This document shows positions 1-12,085 of a stretch of 62,000 nt of DNA, one piece after another. The position numbers were made by a program, and so were the translations under genes. The number at the start of each line of letters is the position of its first letter. Within the stretch, counting starts at the first letter, position 1. The notes below the pieces were generated by a model that worked only from the letters and a program-made list of their open reading frames with translations, searched no databases and was not told the DNA's origin. Origin of the DNA: Gnetum montanum (Eukaryota; Streptophyta; Gnetopsida; Gnetales; Gnetaceae); contig MNCI01013673.1 of the NCBI GenBank assembly GCA_015680685.1, positions 69,975-131,974 on the forward strand. The letters run 5' to 3'.

Positions 1-456
1 AAATAATAATTAAATAAATAAATAAACAAAGTGAATGCTGCAATGATGAAGTAATCTCGATCTTTATTGTTGATCATGTGCGTGTCCAAGTATGTCACAC
101 TCGAATAAAGGATGTCATACAATTACATTTACCACACTGCGGACATACATTGGAAAATATTCTAACTTTGGAGGGATAAAACTACCAGAGTCTAGCTACA
201 ATCTAAATCTAAAGTTCCTAAAAATGGAAAATCTACCTCTTATTTATAGACATTGCGGCCGGCCGCAATATCGCGTATGCGATATTACGGTTGATGTAAT
301 ATCATGGCTGCGATATCGCATACGCCATATCGTGGTTGATGCGATATCGCGTATATCATGACTGTGATATCATGGTAGCGATATCACAGCCACTATGATA
401 TCATGATTGTGATATCATAGTAGCGATATCACAGCTAGCAAATTCATGACTCATCA
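1..456 (-). mobile_element. Partial LTR with a dense GATATC-palindrome U3 (element G, runs off window)
   Basis: The sequence around 30-130 matches the R/U5 text of the LTRs at 5985-6860 and 14215-15076. The right end reads ...ACTCATCA, the terminus of this LTR family (TGATGA... on the minus strand). A TATA box (TATAAATA on the minus strand) lies at 241-248. The 208 bp between it and the LTR end hold about twelve GATATC-like palindromes, the longest such array in the window. Being the right end of a minus-strand element it is probably a 5' LTR, with the rest outside the window. Whether it is inserted into element E at 456/457 is inference, because the other target-site copy is not visible. Confidence 0.75.
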
Positions 457-2984
457 AAGATCTAGGCTGACATAGAAGACATGTTGGCAAGGTTAGAGAT
501 GACCTACATGACCACAGAAAATTTCAAAAACATCCCATCCCAATTTAGGAAATAGCCAAAACATGATGGAAAATGATGAAAATAGCTAGTGAGAACATGA
601 GAAAACTTAGAAAACATTTGAAGAACCTCAACTTGAGTTGAGAAAAGGTTTCTATATTTCTTGTGTTCTTGTTATTCATAAATATTGATGTAATTCACCA
701 ATGTTGGTAACCATGAGTAAGAGAGAGAGCTCATGAGAGAGGAGACAAGAGAGCTTATGTATGAAAATTGAGTGAGAGGGAATATCTTATAAGTATCTTT
801 TCTTGAGCTGTAGGTCCATGGTGAGTAATTAGGAATTGAGAGGGACCATGTGTGTCCTATAAAATCCTTAGAAGAGAGGTGAGTTGAGCTTGGATCCTCA
901 TCTGTGATGTATTTTCTCAATAGTTTTAGAGTTTTTTTTAGTATAAGAGAGATTTTCTTCATTTCATTATGTTGTTCTTATTTTCTAAGCTAGATCTAAT
1001 TAGAAGTATGGAAAATGAATCCTTTTGGGATCTATTGAGGTAGAGCCCTTACACCAATGATGAACAAGAGAGAGAAGATAAGAGTACAACATAAATAGAT
1101 CCCTAACCATTTAATTAACTCATGAGAGTATCCAAGCATACACCCTATGAGAGATACACTATCATGTTACTTCACCATTACTCATTTACATAGTAGGGAT
1201 AAACCTTCAAGTCCTCCTTCCAACCACAAGGTTACACCTACAACTACTAGTGTCATCTAGCCTTGATTATTTTGTGGTCTAACCATTGATGTAACTAAAA
1301 TAGGATAACATATCACATATCATTTAGAAGTCAATATTTTTTTTCCTTTATCTATGCACATATGCATAGTAGGTTCCCCAAATTTAGCTTTACTAGAAGC
1401 CTCTCATTAATTCCTCTAACTATGCTAAACAATCCTAATCCTTACAATAATTACAATTTCATGAACAAGATAATGTAGTCCTCATGATATATATGATGAT
1501 GATTTAAATTAAGAATTCTGGTCCTAACCCCTAGCAATAAATTGATTTTAAGATTTGGGTGAAAGTAACATTTGAAATTAGTAGAGTTTATTACGAGGAA
1601 AACTTCTAGGCCTTCCTAGCCATGGGTAGGAATGAGGTAATAGATTGTCTTGGAACATTACATTCAAGGGTTAAGTGACCTAAATAATAGGATAAACATG
1701 GGATAAGCATGTCTGATTGACATTATGCATGATTTACATGGGTTTAATCTTCCATCTTGATCTTGCTCGAGTAATTCTAGGATTCGTTTGGGTTGGTAGA
1801 AATACCAATTTGCATGGACTGAAGAGCTTGGAACCATATCATGCTTCCCATTACCTCTTCTTATTTTTTTTCTTTTCTTCTTTTATTTTTTCTCCTTTTT
1901 TTACATTTTCTTTCATTTTTGTTATTTTATTCTTTTTTTTTTTAACATGAGAAGAGGGTTTTCTGAATGGTGAATAAGAACTATGGGAATCACTGGAGGG
2001 CCAAATCACCACTTGGAGTTTTTGACTTGCACAAACATGAGAATCCATCCCTTACTACATGGCACACACAAGTTCATGGAAATCGCAAACCTTTTTTTGA
2101 CCTAAGTGGCCAAGTATGCACCTTGATCTAATCACACTAATTAGACATATTACAATGATTACAAGAATCCTTGATGACATACCATTTTCTTTCCAGTGTT
2201 CATATACTCTACCAAGATTTTAGAGCTCACACACTAAGATATGGATCCACCACCTATTCATGGTTATAGTAGTAGTAGCTTCAATAACTTAAAATATAAG
2301 TCTCAACTCCTTGTTGAATTTGAGCTTGGTTTACTGATGATACATAGAGTAAAATTAGGTGGATGAATTTTATTGAGTGAACATTCTAGTAATCAAGGCT
2401 TTACATTGGACCCGTTTATCACTCTTGTATCATCAAAGCATTTATAACTCATCCATCCATCATTGGCTTATCAGGTGAGCATTCATAAAGCATCTTAATT
2501 GATTTTCCATGTTTACATAAAATACACTCAAAATAATATACAAATGAAAATTTATTAATCCTTAATATCAAAATTGGGCACACCCAAAAATTACACTAAA
2601 GAAATAACAAATCAAAATTGATAAATCTATATGCTAAGAAAAACATGCATGCAAAATCACATCAAATTAGGAGAATAAGAAAATTAAAGAATGATATATC
2701 ATTATATGGCTCTATATGTGCTCCATCTTGTCCATCTTGTCTATGTAGGTATTTGTAAGAATTTTAATTGGTTTCATGTACTTTGTGGAATTGGATCTAT
2801 CATTTATAGTTAGCCATTGTGTGTCTTCTTATTTTGTGGTTGCTACATACAGGTACCTTTGGATGCTCATGGTTTCAGCATACTTCTTGCATGTTGTGAT
2901 GTGCTTTTTAGTACCCATATTTTTTGCATGTAATGACATCCTATGTCACTATATGCAATGCATAAAACAATTGTCTTCTCAATC
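457..2984 (-). other. Remnant interior of element E or unrelated filler; no recognisable coding domain
   Basis: AT-rich sequence with many stops in all frames. It lies downstream (minus sense) of the protease remnant of element E, where reverse transcriptase would be expected, but I could not recognise any RT, RNase H or integrase motif. A T-rich tract lies at 1855-1945. No gene is supported here. Confidence 0.4.
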
Positions 2985-3350
2985 TTACCAAATGAATTTT
3001 TCTTAGAAATTTCCAATGAGAGGTCTCTAATTCCTAACTTGGCATCAATTAGAGTTAGCCAAGCCCTTCCCATAATGATTGGAAAATATCATTTGCAGTT
3101 TTCCACATGGATTACTAGAAAGTTTGCTAAATATGACCATATGAAAATAGTGGTTACAATGTCCTTTACCAATCCCAATGAAATAGTAATGGACTAGTTT
3201 ATAAGCTGTAACCTAATATTACATTTCTTAAGTGGAGGTAGGTTCCAAGTTTTATAAATTTCTTAAGACATTAAGTTCACATTGAAACCAAAGACTAATA
3301 GAGCCTTACATAGATCATTCCCTACAATTTGTAAATAAATTAGATGTTTA
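2985..3350 (-). pseudogene. Decayed retroelement aspartic protease (element E)
   Basis: Minus-strand translation shows the order of a Ty3/gypsy protease. A lead-in reads GNDLCKALL, followed by the active-site position, then about 65 residues later an IIMGRAWL segment that matches the usual ILGRPWL stretch, then IDAKLGIRD. The catalytic DSGA position reads VFGF (3274-3300), so the nucleophilic Asp is lost. At least one stop and probably a frame change lie between the two halves. It sits downstream of the gag remnant of the same element in the correct order. The family assignment is from motif order; the inactivity is seen directly. Confidence 0.7.
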
Positions 3351-4029
3351 GGATCAGTTCTTTTTCTAAAAAGGTGTCCTACCTTTATCCAGTCTATGAC
3401 TATATGAGTTAACATGATAGTATAAACATTTTGTGATTTTTGATTTGAAGGCAACTTGGTAGATATCCTTGGAGTAGCTTGAGAACGATTCATAGTCATG
3501 GATTCCTAAAGTGATTTAGGTAGGCTATTAGGCCTAAAGTAATCACTTTTTAAGGCTTATGCTCAAAACCACTTGAGTTGTTATCCAAGTACAAATTTAC
3601 AGTCTGCATGACATTGCGTTGCTATGGGTACTATGGTATCTCACATTGCATAGGTAGTGCAGGTGGCAAAGGAGTGGAGGTGTGAGGCATAGAGTGTTAC
3701 TATGGATAATGAGGAGTGTAAGTAAAAGAAGATTCAATTCATGAATTGGTAGGTCTATGATATTCAAGAGGGATAGTAGTGATAAGAAGAAAAAGTGTGG
3801 TCTATAGAGTCACTTGGAGATATAGGTTGTTGGACATAGTATCCATATGAATTAAGTTGGCAGTAAGGATATTGCTACCTTGGTGATGGAGTTCCCCATG
3901 ACTATGGGTTTTTCCATTAATGATAATAGTATTAAGGTTGAGATGGAATTCCACTTAGATAATATTATTAATGGTAGAAATATTGTCAATTATTCCCTTG
4001 CAGATAGGTGGTTGAATCCTAGCAAGCTT

Positions 4030-4950
4030 TGGATTCAAGGTGTAGACCCCAGATTCTTGCAAGTGTGACAGTATTGGGTAACATCCCTTGAGATGCTCAT
4101 ATTAGTAGATGTTACATCCTTCATCTTTTGTATAAGAATCTACAACCTTATGAATTGCTATAGCCTGACCTCTCTGTTGATGGTGGTTCTTTATTGCATT
4201 CTTTCTCCTTCTTCTGTTTTTGTTCCTATTCCCATACTCTATTTTCTCCTCTACGATTTTAAGAGCAGTTTGGAACTTCTCATTTAAGAAATCCCATATT
4301 TTATTTACCTTAGTTGATATCTTTGTGATATATTTTTGAATCAACAAAGTTTTTCTTTGCACAACTTCCTCTAGTGATGCTTCCTCCTTAGGATCGCAGA
4401 GATGTACGTCCCTTTTAAAAATTGAGGGATCTCTATTATAATTCTCTACACTTTCTCTCTTTTTTAACTTCCCTTATTTTTTTCCACTTGATCAATGAGC
4501 ATTTGTATCTGATGGGCTCTCATTTCTAATAATCTTCCTTAGGCATAAACCCCAAGAGTCTCTTTTATTTTATTCTTGAGTCCATCTCTCACATGGAAAA
4601 GTTGCTTCCTTTGAGAGAAATCATGGGCTAAGCATCTATGTAACAACGAATACTACCTTCCCAAGGCTACATTAAGGGATTCATGATTACCTTGTTTCCA
4701 TCCTAGAATCTATTTTCTCAAGTTGGACATCCTAGAGTACATTTGATATTTATCATTAAACAAGTCCAACATTATACTCTATCTATGAGTAGATTGCAGT
4801 TCTAAATACTAGTACTAACTTTTAGCTTCTTTAATGAGTGTCCTAGGGAATAGTTTGAGGTTCTGTGAGTCATTCTTGAGGTTTTATAAGGCATAAGCAT
4901 CATCGAAGGCTTACAAGTGATGTTGCGGATCAGCATTGTAACCTTCCTCA
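4030..4950 (-). pseudogene. Decayed retrotransposon gag (element E)
   Basis: The minus-strand frames parallel the gag of element A block by block: LFPRTLIKEA, then LGWKQGNHESLNVALGR, FHVRDGLKNKIKETLGVYA, and a zinc-knuckle remnant of pattern C-x2-[C lost]-x3-H-x4-C near 4070-4110. Several in-frame stops and frame changes separate the blocks, so it cannot encode Gag. Similarity to A is clear but much lower than that between A and B, so E is an older or distinct member of the same family. Plus-strand ORFs here are shadows. Confidence 0.75.
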
Positions 4951-5984
4951 AACTTAGAGATGTTGTTCATATCAAGTTGTTTGATTTGATTGTTCCTTTG
5001 ATGCTTGGTGGAATTATAAAATACCTCTAAGATTTTTATCATGATTTTGGTAGTATGTAATGGTTTATCATAGTCATTATATTTATGATGGATCCTATCA
5101 TGGCCATGTCCTCTATGATGTCACCTACTATGCCTTCTCTCTTGATGATGTTCCTTCTCTTCTCATTACTATCTATGTTCCCTCCTCCCATTCCTATGAT
5201 GGGATCTTCTATCATCTCCAAATTTATCTTTATCATTTATTATTCAATATCAATCATGTTCTCCCTTGTCAGAGCTTGATGATGAGCAAGATTGTTAGGA
5301 TGAATAATTAGGAGAGTTATGCCAGCTTGCTTTTCTTCTTTGGTCCCTTGGTTATTCTATTGGTGGATGGCTAAGGGACCTTCACATTGAGCTTGTCTTG
5401 CTTTTGGAACTAGTTCTTCCATTACCTTGTTTTTTGCCAAGTATGAATGTAATCATTGATGAGTTGTATCATCCTCACCAAAGGGAGGAGGACCTTGATG
5501 AAAGTTTTGTATCCTCCTTTTCTAATTGTGAGGTCAATATGCTTGAGACCTTCTTGTTTTTGGAGTCTTCATGGTGGGCTTCCATGATTTTATCTTTTCT
5601 AAGTTGGACTTTTGTTGGTTAATAGTCTCTAGAGAGGTGTTCTATCACTTAGTATTTTGGCGCTACTAGTTTAAACCCCAGCTTCATTAGTGATGCCATG
5701 AATAGTGAGGGAACAACATGAGTAGGTGGCAAGACAATGTTGTCCTCAAAGTCTCTCCAACATAGTTGCTCATCCTAGTTGAGGATGAAAATAAAATCTA
5801 GATAATAGGAATTTGAATGAATATAAATAGCTTTTAGTTGTTGAGTTATCTCATCAACATTTCTCTTGGTCCTATCATATTATTTGTTAAGATCATCATC
5901 AAGTAGAGAATCAACCCTGCAAGAAGAAGATATTATTAGTTTGTCTCTTTTGTAAGAAAATATTATTATTTTTCTAAGGATGAT
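4951..5984 (-). other. 5' leader and gag N-terminal remnant of element E, interrupted by element A
   Basis: Continues from the gag core toward the 5' end of E. The text next to 5984 joins logically to the leader of E at 15077-15172 once element A and one copy of the target duplication are removed. The joined leader parallels the leader of element A after its PBS. No intact reading frame is present. Confidence 0.55.
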
Positions 5985-6860
5985 TAATGAGTGGCAAGGT
6001 ACCCCTACACTCAACCATATGAATATGAGCGTTTCATGCACAATCCAGTCAAACTACATAGATGGGCTAGTTATGGTATCTAGATAGTTACTTGTTGATC
6101 ACAGTTTGCTGTCTTTCCACCTGAACTAGTATTTGCTTTGTCACATATGGTTTAGTCCAGAGTGAGGTGTATGATGTGTTCCTAAAATAGTGCTACTCCT
6201 AGAGGCAATGGAAAATAACTTTAATTAAGCTAGGAGGGAGTGAGAGAGAGAGCCTAAGTAATAAGACATAGGGTGAGAGAATCTAAGCTAGCCTAAGTGT
6301 GATGAGCATCTGTTCCTTAATCATCCGTACACATCTTGGACCTCATGGATGACTACCACTAGGATTACCAAGCGCATGGTTGAGGTACGCTACTGGGATA
6401 CCAAGTAGTCACACTTAGATGTTCATGATTAAGTCATACTCATTTCGCATTTAATAACAATAACAATTAAGTAATTAAACTAAGTGAATGCTGCAATGAT
6501 GAAGTAATCTTGATCTTTATTTTCAGTCATGTGCATGTCCAAGTATGTCACACTTGAATAAAGGATGTCGTACAATTACAATCATCACACTACAGGCATG
6601 CATTGGGGGAAAAGGGTTGAGAAGAACTAAAAATGAAAACTAAATCTAACTTAAAATTGATTAAAAACTTCTATTCGACTAAAAACTTCTATCCAAAAAC
6701 TTACTCCTCTTGTGCACCTACATGTGTATTTATAGGCCCACACAGGAGTCATGATATTGTGTATCTGATATCATTATTTGGGCTACGATATCATGTACCT
6801 GATATCATGGATCCAATATTGGAGGTCTAATATCATAGCCTGATGAATCAAAATTCATCA
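5985..6860 (-). repeat. 3' LTR of element A
   Basis: Direct repeat of 14215-15076. Its plus-strand left end reads TAATGAGTGG where the partner has TGATGAGTGG, a terminal mutation; the right end is ...ATTCATCA. TATA box at 6727-6734, 126 bp from the U3 end. GATATC-like palindromes between 6750 and 6840 are mostly decayed to GATATT/AATATC forms. Confidence 0.85.
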
Positions 6861-6875
6861 TATGCCCACAATTGA
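6861..6875 (-). other. Polypurine-tract region of element A
   Basis: Immediately before the 3' LTR in minus sense the sequence reads TTGTGGGCATA. It is preceded by a CTCGAGGACAAGTTTTCA stretch that resembles the conserved 3' end of plant Ty3/gypsy elements. The equivalent in element B is ATGGGGGTA. Confidence 0.5.
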
Positions 6876-7045
6876 ATGAAAACTTGTCCTCGAGTCAAAA
6901 TGAGAACAAGCCCGATTGATTACACAGTGGATAGGTATGGGATGGATTTATTCATGCCGTAGTGGAGAATTGAATAGAACAAAATTAGGACAAAACAAAA
7001 AATTACAAAATTACAAAATTGAAAAATTGTAAACTTTATTTGGGC

Positions 7046-9834
7046 TCATGTGGTTCTAGGTGGCAGTGGCTCTTCCATGGGTCACTTCCCCTTATCTTGT
7101 GCTCCAAGTTTTAGAATTTGGTGACTCTGAAGGAGTTCCTGGAGCTTTTCCTCTTTCATTTTGGAGTTCCATGCTAATGATCCAATGTTTGATGGAGTTG
7201 GCACCTACCATGGGCATGGTAGTTGTGGGAACATCTTATTTGCTTTGGTGTACTAGGCTGCAAACAACCGTCGTTCCTCCTCGTAGGCTCTAGCTTTGTC
7301 CCTGTACTCCTAGAAATCTGTAAGCCATCAAGCCAAGTTTGCTACAACATCTTTTTATCCTTGGTAGCTAGCTTTAACCACCTGTAGTTCATAATTTGTG
7401 ACCTCTAGCCTCTACAATGTTTTCTTGTGCTCTGCAAATTTTGCTTCATATTTAGCATAGGTGGTAGCTACCTGCTTCTCAAGCTCTATGCTTGGGTGTC
7501 CTGTTGTCAACATGGCTAGATTAGCATACCACAGGTTTGCCAATTCCATGTACTCTGTGACATCTTAAATTTGTAGGTCCCAACTTTTAAGTTTTTCCTA
7601 GTGGGCAAATGCATATGTGTCCAATATGGCTCGTCAATCAGTGTGTTGAGCACTGAATGTGTTGATGTGGGCCTTGTCCATATGGATCTCCTTCTCAATG
7701 ACTTCCTTGTACATCTCCTCTTGGTCTTTGAAATTCTTTTTCAACTTTTCATGCTGCTTGGCCTCATTTTTCAACACGCTTATTTCAATGGACCTCTTTT
7801 GACAGATTATGCATACCTCCTCCATTGAGAGGGTTCGATTCTCTCTCGCCAAACAGTTCATGTCTTGGTTGACCCTGACCAACTGTTCTCGTAACTATTG
7901 AAAATTTTCTTCAAGAAAATCCTTCTATTTCTCCACAATGGTCAACTGAAGATTGTTAGTAGCATGTTGTTTATTCTCTTCTTGTAAGGCTCTAAGTGCC
8001 TTGGCATGCATGTAGGTTTGCGCTTGTGCCTTGGAGGCATCCTAGTTGGCCTTCTCCTTCTCCTCTACCACTCTTTTAGTATCCACTAGTAGTTTGTTGA
8101 GTTGCTCCATCCTAAAAGTGTTCAACTAGTCTATGGGAATGAATTGAGATGGGTACCATTGTGCAGCTTGTAGGGTAATGAGCCTTTCTTGGATTCTTGC
8201 CAACCTCACTTTTGCTCGCTCAACCTTGATCTCTGCCATGACCAGCTTTCCCTTAGTGGAGATGAGGTGTCATTGTGCTACCATGACATCTTGTGGAATG
8301 TCAAACAAGGACATCATTGCTTGTCCTATCTACAGAAATTGATTAAGGACATCCTCATGCTCCATAGGAGTCATTGAGGAACTGACCAGAGTTTGAGTAT
8401 TGCGTACTTCTATGAAATCCACCGATGGCACAACAGGGACGTTGAAAGATTCTTTAATGTGGTCTGTGACCACTTCTGTGGCTCCTGCTACATCCTGGTG
8501 CTGCATGAACACCACTGTGGTCCCTTCACCAGTCTTGAGTTGCACTGGAAAGGATGCAATGTTCCTTGAAATCTATTGTGACTAATGAGTCTCCCCTCCT
8601 CCTGTTTGGATGGACACCTCACACTATGCACAATCTATAGAAATAGTGGGCTGCCGTACAGTGTATTCAATGATGTAGAAGAGATTAGCATCATCATGAC
8701 TTCCCCAACTGACTGTCTTAGCGATGACCCTAAGGTGGCTCATCAATGATCGGTAATCCTATGGCAGTGGTAGCAGTTGGTCTTGCTAGCTCGTGCTAGG
8801 CCTTGCTTCTTATTATTGACTAGGCCTTGTGCTTGGAAGTTGGCTAAGCCCTATAGTTGAGTTGTATTGGGTCCCACTGTCTATTCGTACTCTTGCTCTA
8901 GCTCTAGTGTCTCACTAGCACTTTTCCTTGGGGTTGGTGGCTTCAGCAGTTCAGTGAATGAAGCATTTTGGGATCTTTTGAGGACATCATTGGTGTACCC
9001 CAAAATAGTAGCATGTTTGCACAGCTTCTTGATGAGACAAGGGAAGGGCAATGCGAACTTCCCTATCTTGCGTTCTTTAAACCGCCTCAAGATCTCCATG
9101 AGATATAGATGAGGAAGGTTAGCAGTAACCTTTCCCATCAATATCACACTTCCTCTTGCTGCATATGTTGAAATTTTGTTTAATCCTCTTATGGGGAAGA
9201 TGTGATGAGTACCAATTTTGAAGTATATCCTTTTTTCTAGCATCAACTCTCCATATGTCTTATCTTCTTTACCGTACGCCCTCTTCAACCAAATCTTTTG
9301 TGCATTAGCATTGAAGTGAGTGGGTAGGTGAGCAAATTTCCCTGTATTCGAAAGGTTTAACACTTCCAAAATGGCCTTGGCAGAAAAATCGATAGACACA
9401 CCACCAATGTCAACTGTGGTGCCTTCTTCCTTATTGTGCCAAAATTGGCATGTTTCTCCTAAGTACTAGGCATCACTTTTGGAGAGGATAGGCCATAATG
9501 GGGACCCTTTGAGTTGATCCCTAACAACCTCAAGAGCAAATTTTGTGAAGCATCTGAAGTTCAATTCCACAATCACTGTAGCTAACGTGGACCTTTCACG
9601 GATGGCCTGAACACACTTTGAGGACAACGTGAGGTGTTGTCCTTGTTCAGGTGCTTTAGCAACTCCTCCTTCTACCTATCTTGATTGCATAGTGGCAGGA
9701 GTCCCTTGATGAATGCTAAATAGTTACACCTCTTGCTCTACATGTTGCTTGGGAGATGTTTGTCCTCTACCTCTCCAAGGTTGCTTAGACAAACATTGAG
9801 AAGGTCCTTCTTGTTGTCCATGCTTTGGGGCCAT
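7046..9834 (-). pseudogene. ORF2 of element A: putative plant transposon-domain plus coiled-coil protein, broken
   Basis: Starts at ATG 9834 (MAPKHGQQEG) and runs to TGA 7046-7048, about 930 codons. Residues about 130-320 (9450-8880) resemble the plant 'putative plant transposon protein' domain found in many retroelement-derived ORFs: a VSIDFSAKAI start, then YFKIGTHHIFPIRGL and a KLCKHATILGY end. A proline-rich linker follows, then a long charged heptad-like region (8150-7300) that looks coiled coil. The role is unknown. Stops at codons 37 and 123 and near 8042-8044 are shared with the copy in element B; other stops and at least one frameshift are private. It is expressed, if at all, from the promoter-like module upstream. 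Confidence 0.7.
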
Positions 9835-10130
9835 CTGCAATCACACAGGGGCCAGTCATTAGTAAGGTTGCTTATCAAAATTAAGTTATACCTTACTTCT
9901 TACCTTAATTAATTCATTTCTTATTTCATGTGATTTAAACTTAGGAATTTGTTTGTGAAAATGTCCACTGAAAGTTTTAATATTGGGTTCTCTTTTGATT
10001 AGGTGGCTTCAAAATTTAATTTCCCAGTATAAGTGAGGAGATAAAATTGTTGTTGGCACATGTTTATCATTTTTTATAGTCAATTACCCTTGAGAGTGTC
10101 CTTTGGGCGATGATGAATTTTGAAAAATTT
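9835..10130 (-). other. 5' leader of ORF2 in element A
   Basis: Non-coding stretch between the promoter-like repeat and the ORF2 start, matching about 36790-37059 of element B. No ORF or splice signal is convincing. Confidence 0.5.
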
Positions 10131-10540
10131 ATGCATAATTCAGAGTGTACCCCTCCTCCACGACTAAGCTGAACACTCCAGATTTAAATAGGTTTGATTG
10201 GGATGAAAATTGGAGTGCTAGTAAGTGAGTTATGGCTAGTAGATCTAGAGGTGCACATGTCCCAATTCGTGGAAGAAAATTTGAAAAACTCCCCTTGTGT
10301 GAATAGTTGCAAATGATGTTGACATGCGCCGGGGGAGGGGGGTGGTCCAGATATATAGGTTTTGAGGACACAATATCAAAAAATTTATGCACAATTCAGA
10401 GTGTACCCCTCCACCCTGACTAAGCTGAACACTCTGGGTTCAAATAGGTTTGATTGGGATGAAAATTGGAGTGCTAGCGAGTGAGTTATGGCTGGTAGAT
10501 CAAGAGGTGCACATGTCCCAATTCGTGGAAGAAAATTTGA
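10131..10540 (-). repeat. Tandem duplication inside element A (about 256 bp period)
   Basis: ATGCATAATTCAGAGTG at 10131 recurs as ATGCACAATTCAGAGTG at 10387. The following text (GTTTGATTGGGATGAAAATT and on) is repeated until the assembly gap. Element B has one copy at about 36565-36780, so the duplication is private to A. The first unit keeps a CTATATAT sequence at about 10350 (minus sense), in the position of the TATA box of B. Confidence 0.8.
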
Positions 10541-10544
10541 AAAA

Positions 10545-10662
10545 NNNNNNNNNNNNNNNNNNNNNNNNNNNNNNNNNNNNNNNNNNNNNNNNNNNNNNNN
10601 NNNNNNNNNNNNNNNNNNNNNNNNNNNNNNNNNNNNNNNNNNNNNNNNNNNNNNNNNNNNNN
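10545..10662. other. Assembly gap (118 N)
   Basis: Run of N inside the duplicated promoter-like module of element A. By comparison with element B it hides the TATA side of the second copy. The gap length may be nominal. Confidence 0.99.
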
Positions 10663-10740
10663 ATACGATATTGCGTACGTGATAGCACGACCCCGATATC
10701 GTGTCCAACCCGATATTGCAGCCTATCAAAAATAGGGTAC
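10663..10740 (-). promoter_or_regulatory. Internal palindrome array of element A (part of putative ORF2 promoter)
   Basis: Contains ACGATATTGCG, CCGATATCGTG and CCCGATATTGC, the same palindrome type as the LTR U3. It aligns with 36470-36550 of element B, where the array is followed by a TATAAATA box. Regulatory function is inference. Confidence 0.45.
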
Positions 10741-12085
10741 TTGGAAAAATTGATAAATCTTAGAAATTCTACAATATAAACGGAGGAATTTAGGTCAATG
10801 TAAAGGGTTCAAGGTAATATTGATCAGGCTTGAAGGTACAAAAAGTATAATGGTGTAAAATTTGGAAATGATAGTCATGAAGAGTATGAGGAAAAAGGAC
10901 ATGTGTTGGTACATAGGAATGTTTGAACAGGAAGGATGATAAGGGAAAGAAGAATGGTGTAATACATGGAGGGTATAAAATGATGTGAGGGAGGTGTGTA
11001 ATGAGTGTTAATTATGAGGGTTATGCAAGTGGGTCCTCCCCAAAGTAGGTTCCAACCTATAATGCTCGTGCATAACCTCACCTTAAAATGTTCATAGGCA
11101 CAAAAAGAGTGAAATGTAATCCACACTAATTCCACAAAACACACACATGTAAATACCACTGTGATGAGATATGAGTTCCATGCTACCCAAGACACAAGTC
11201 ACAATTACATGAATAGCAGGATGAGGCGAATGTATAGAAGGGATTGTAGAGATTGGGACATGAGGTAACTGGCCTAGGGCACAATGAATCCTACGTGTAA
11301 GGCATGATTAATGTGTCATTAACCCATCACTCCAAAATCATGACTAAGTCCATTTCATTAATCAGTGACATCACATTGTGTCATCCCATGTTGGACAACC
11401 ATAAGAGCATCATGATAGCAAGGTGTATGATCACTTAGTGTTTCGTTCAAGGGAGGAGTAATTCTAGCTTTGTGGGACTGCTTTTGCTTCTCTTCTTTTT
11501 TTTAACGTGCTTAATCCAGAGAAGCTGCCTACCTTCAAGCATGGGTGCATGTATTTCCAATGGGACTCCCTAGGACAGCATTGGGTTTCTTTATTGAGTG
11601 CCTTTGTTACTCTTACTTCCATTTTTTGTTAGATCTACATAGATCTTAGTACAACCCAGCTGCATGATAACTCCTACCGATGTCACCAAAGAGAATCCAC
11701 AAGTCCTCTTGATGTCACACCCTAACCATTCCCTCTTGGTCCATCCTTCTTCATTTTGGGTATAATAAACACAAAATTACTTTAAGTGTTGAGTTTTAAT
11801 GATTGGGAATATCATTGTACCCAGGGTAGAACCTCTTATTAATAGAATGGGTGGATGGATGGTGTGGGCTCGTTGTTCAAGTGATTAGTCACCTGAGACT
11901 TGATAGCAGAGAACAACACCTAAACCAATGAGTCACATGAGTGCTTTATTCATAGATGAGATTATTCATAAAAGACAAAAAAACAAAAAGATAAAAGGAT
12001 AAAATAATAAATTGAAAAATGCAAAATTGGAGAACAAAAAATTGTAAAATTAAAGAAAAGGAAAAATATTTATTAATCATGCTTT
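10741..12085 (-). other. Spacer between gag and ORF2 of element A
   Basis: About 1.35 kb without a convincing ORF. It matches the spacer 35106-36469 of element B, for example the shared stretch rich in Lys/Glu codons around 11490-11520. The ORFs seen here are short and not shared in frame between A and B. Confidence 0.5.

Noticed and set aside
1851-2048. 65-codon Lys-rich minus ORF
   Set aside because: Translation of a T-rich low-complexity tract.
4093-5622. Several plus-strand ORFs of 60-85 codons
   Set aside because: Shadows of the minus-strand gag remnant of element E.
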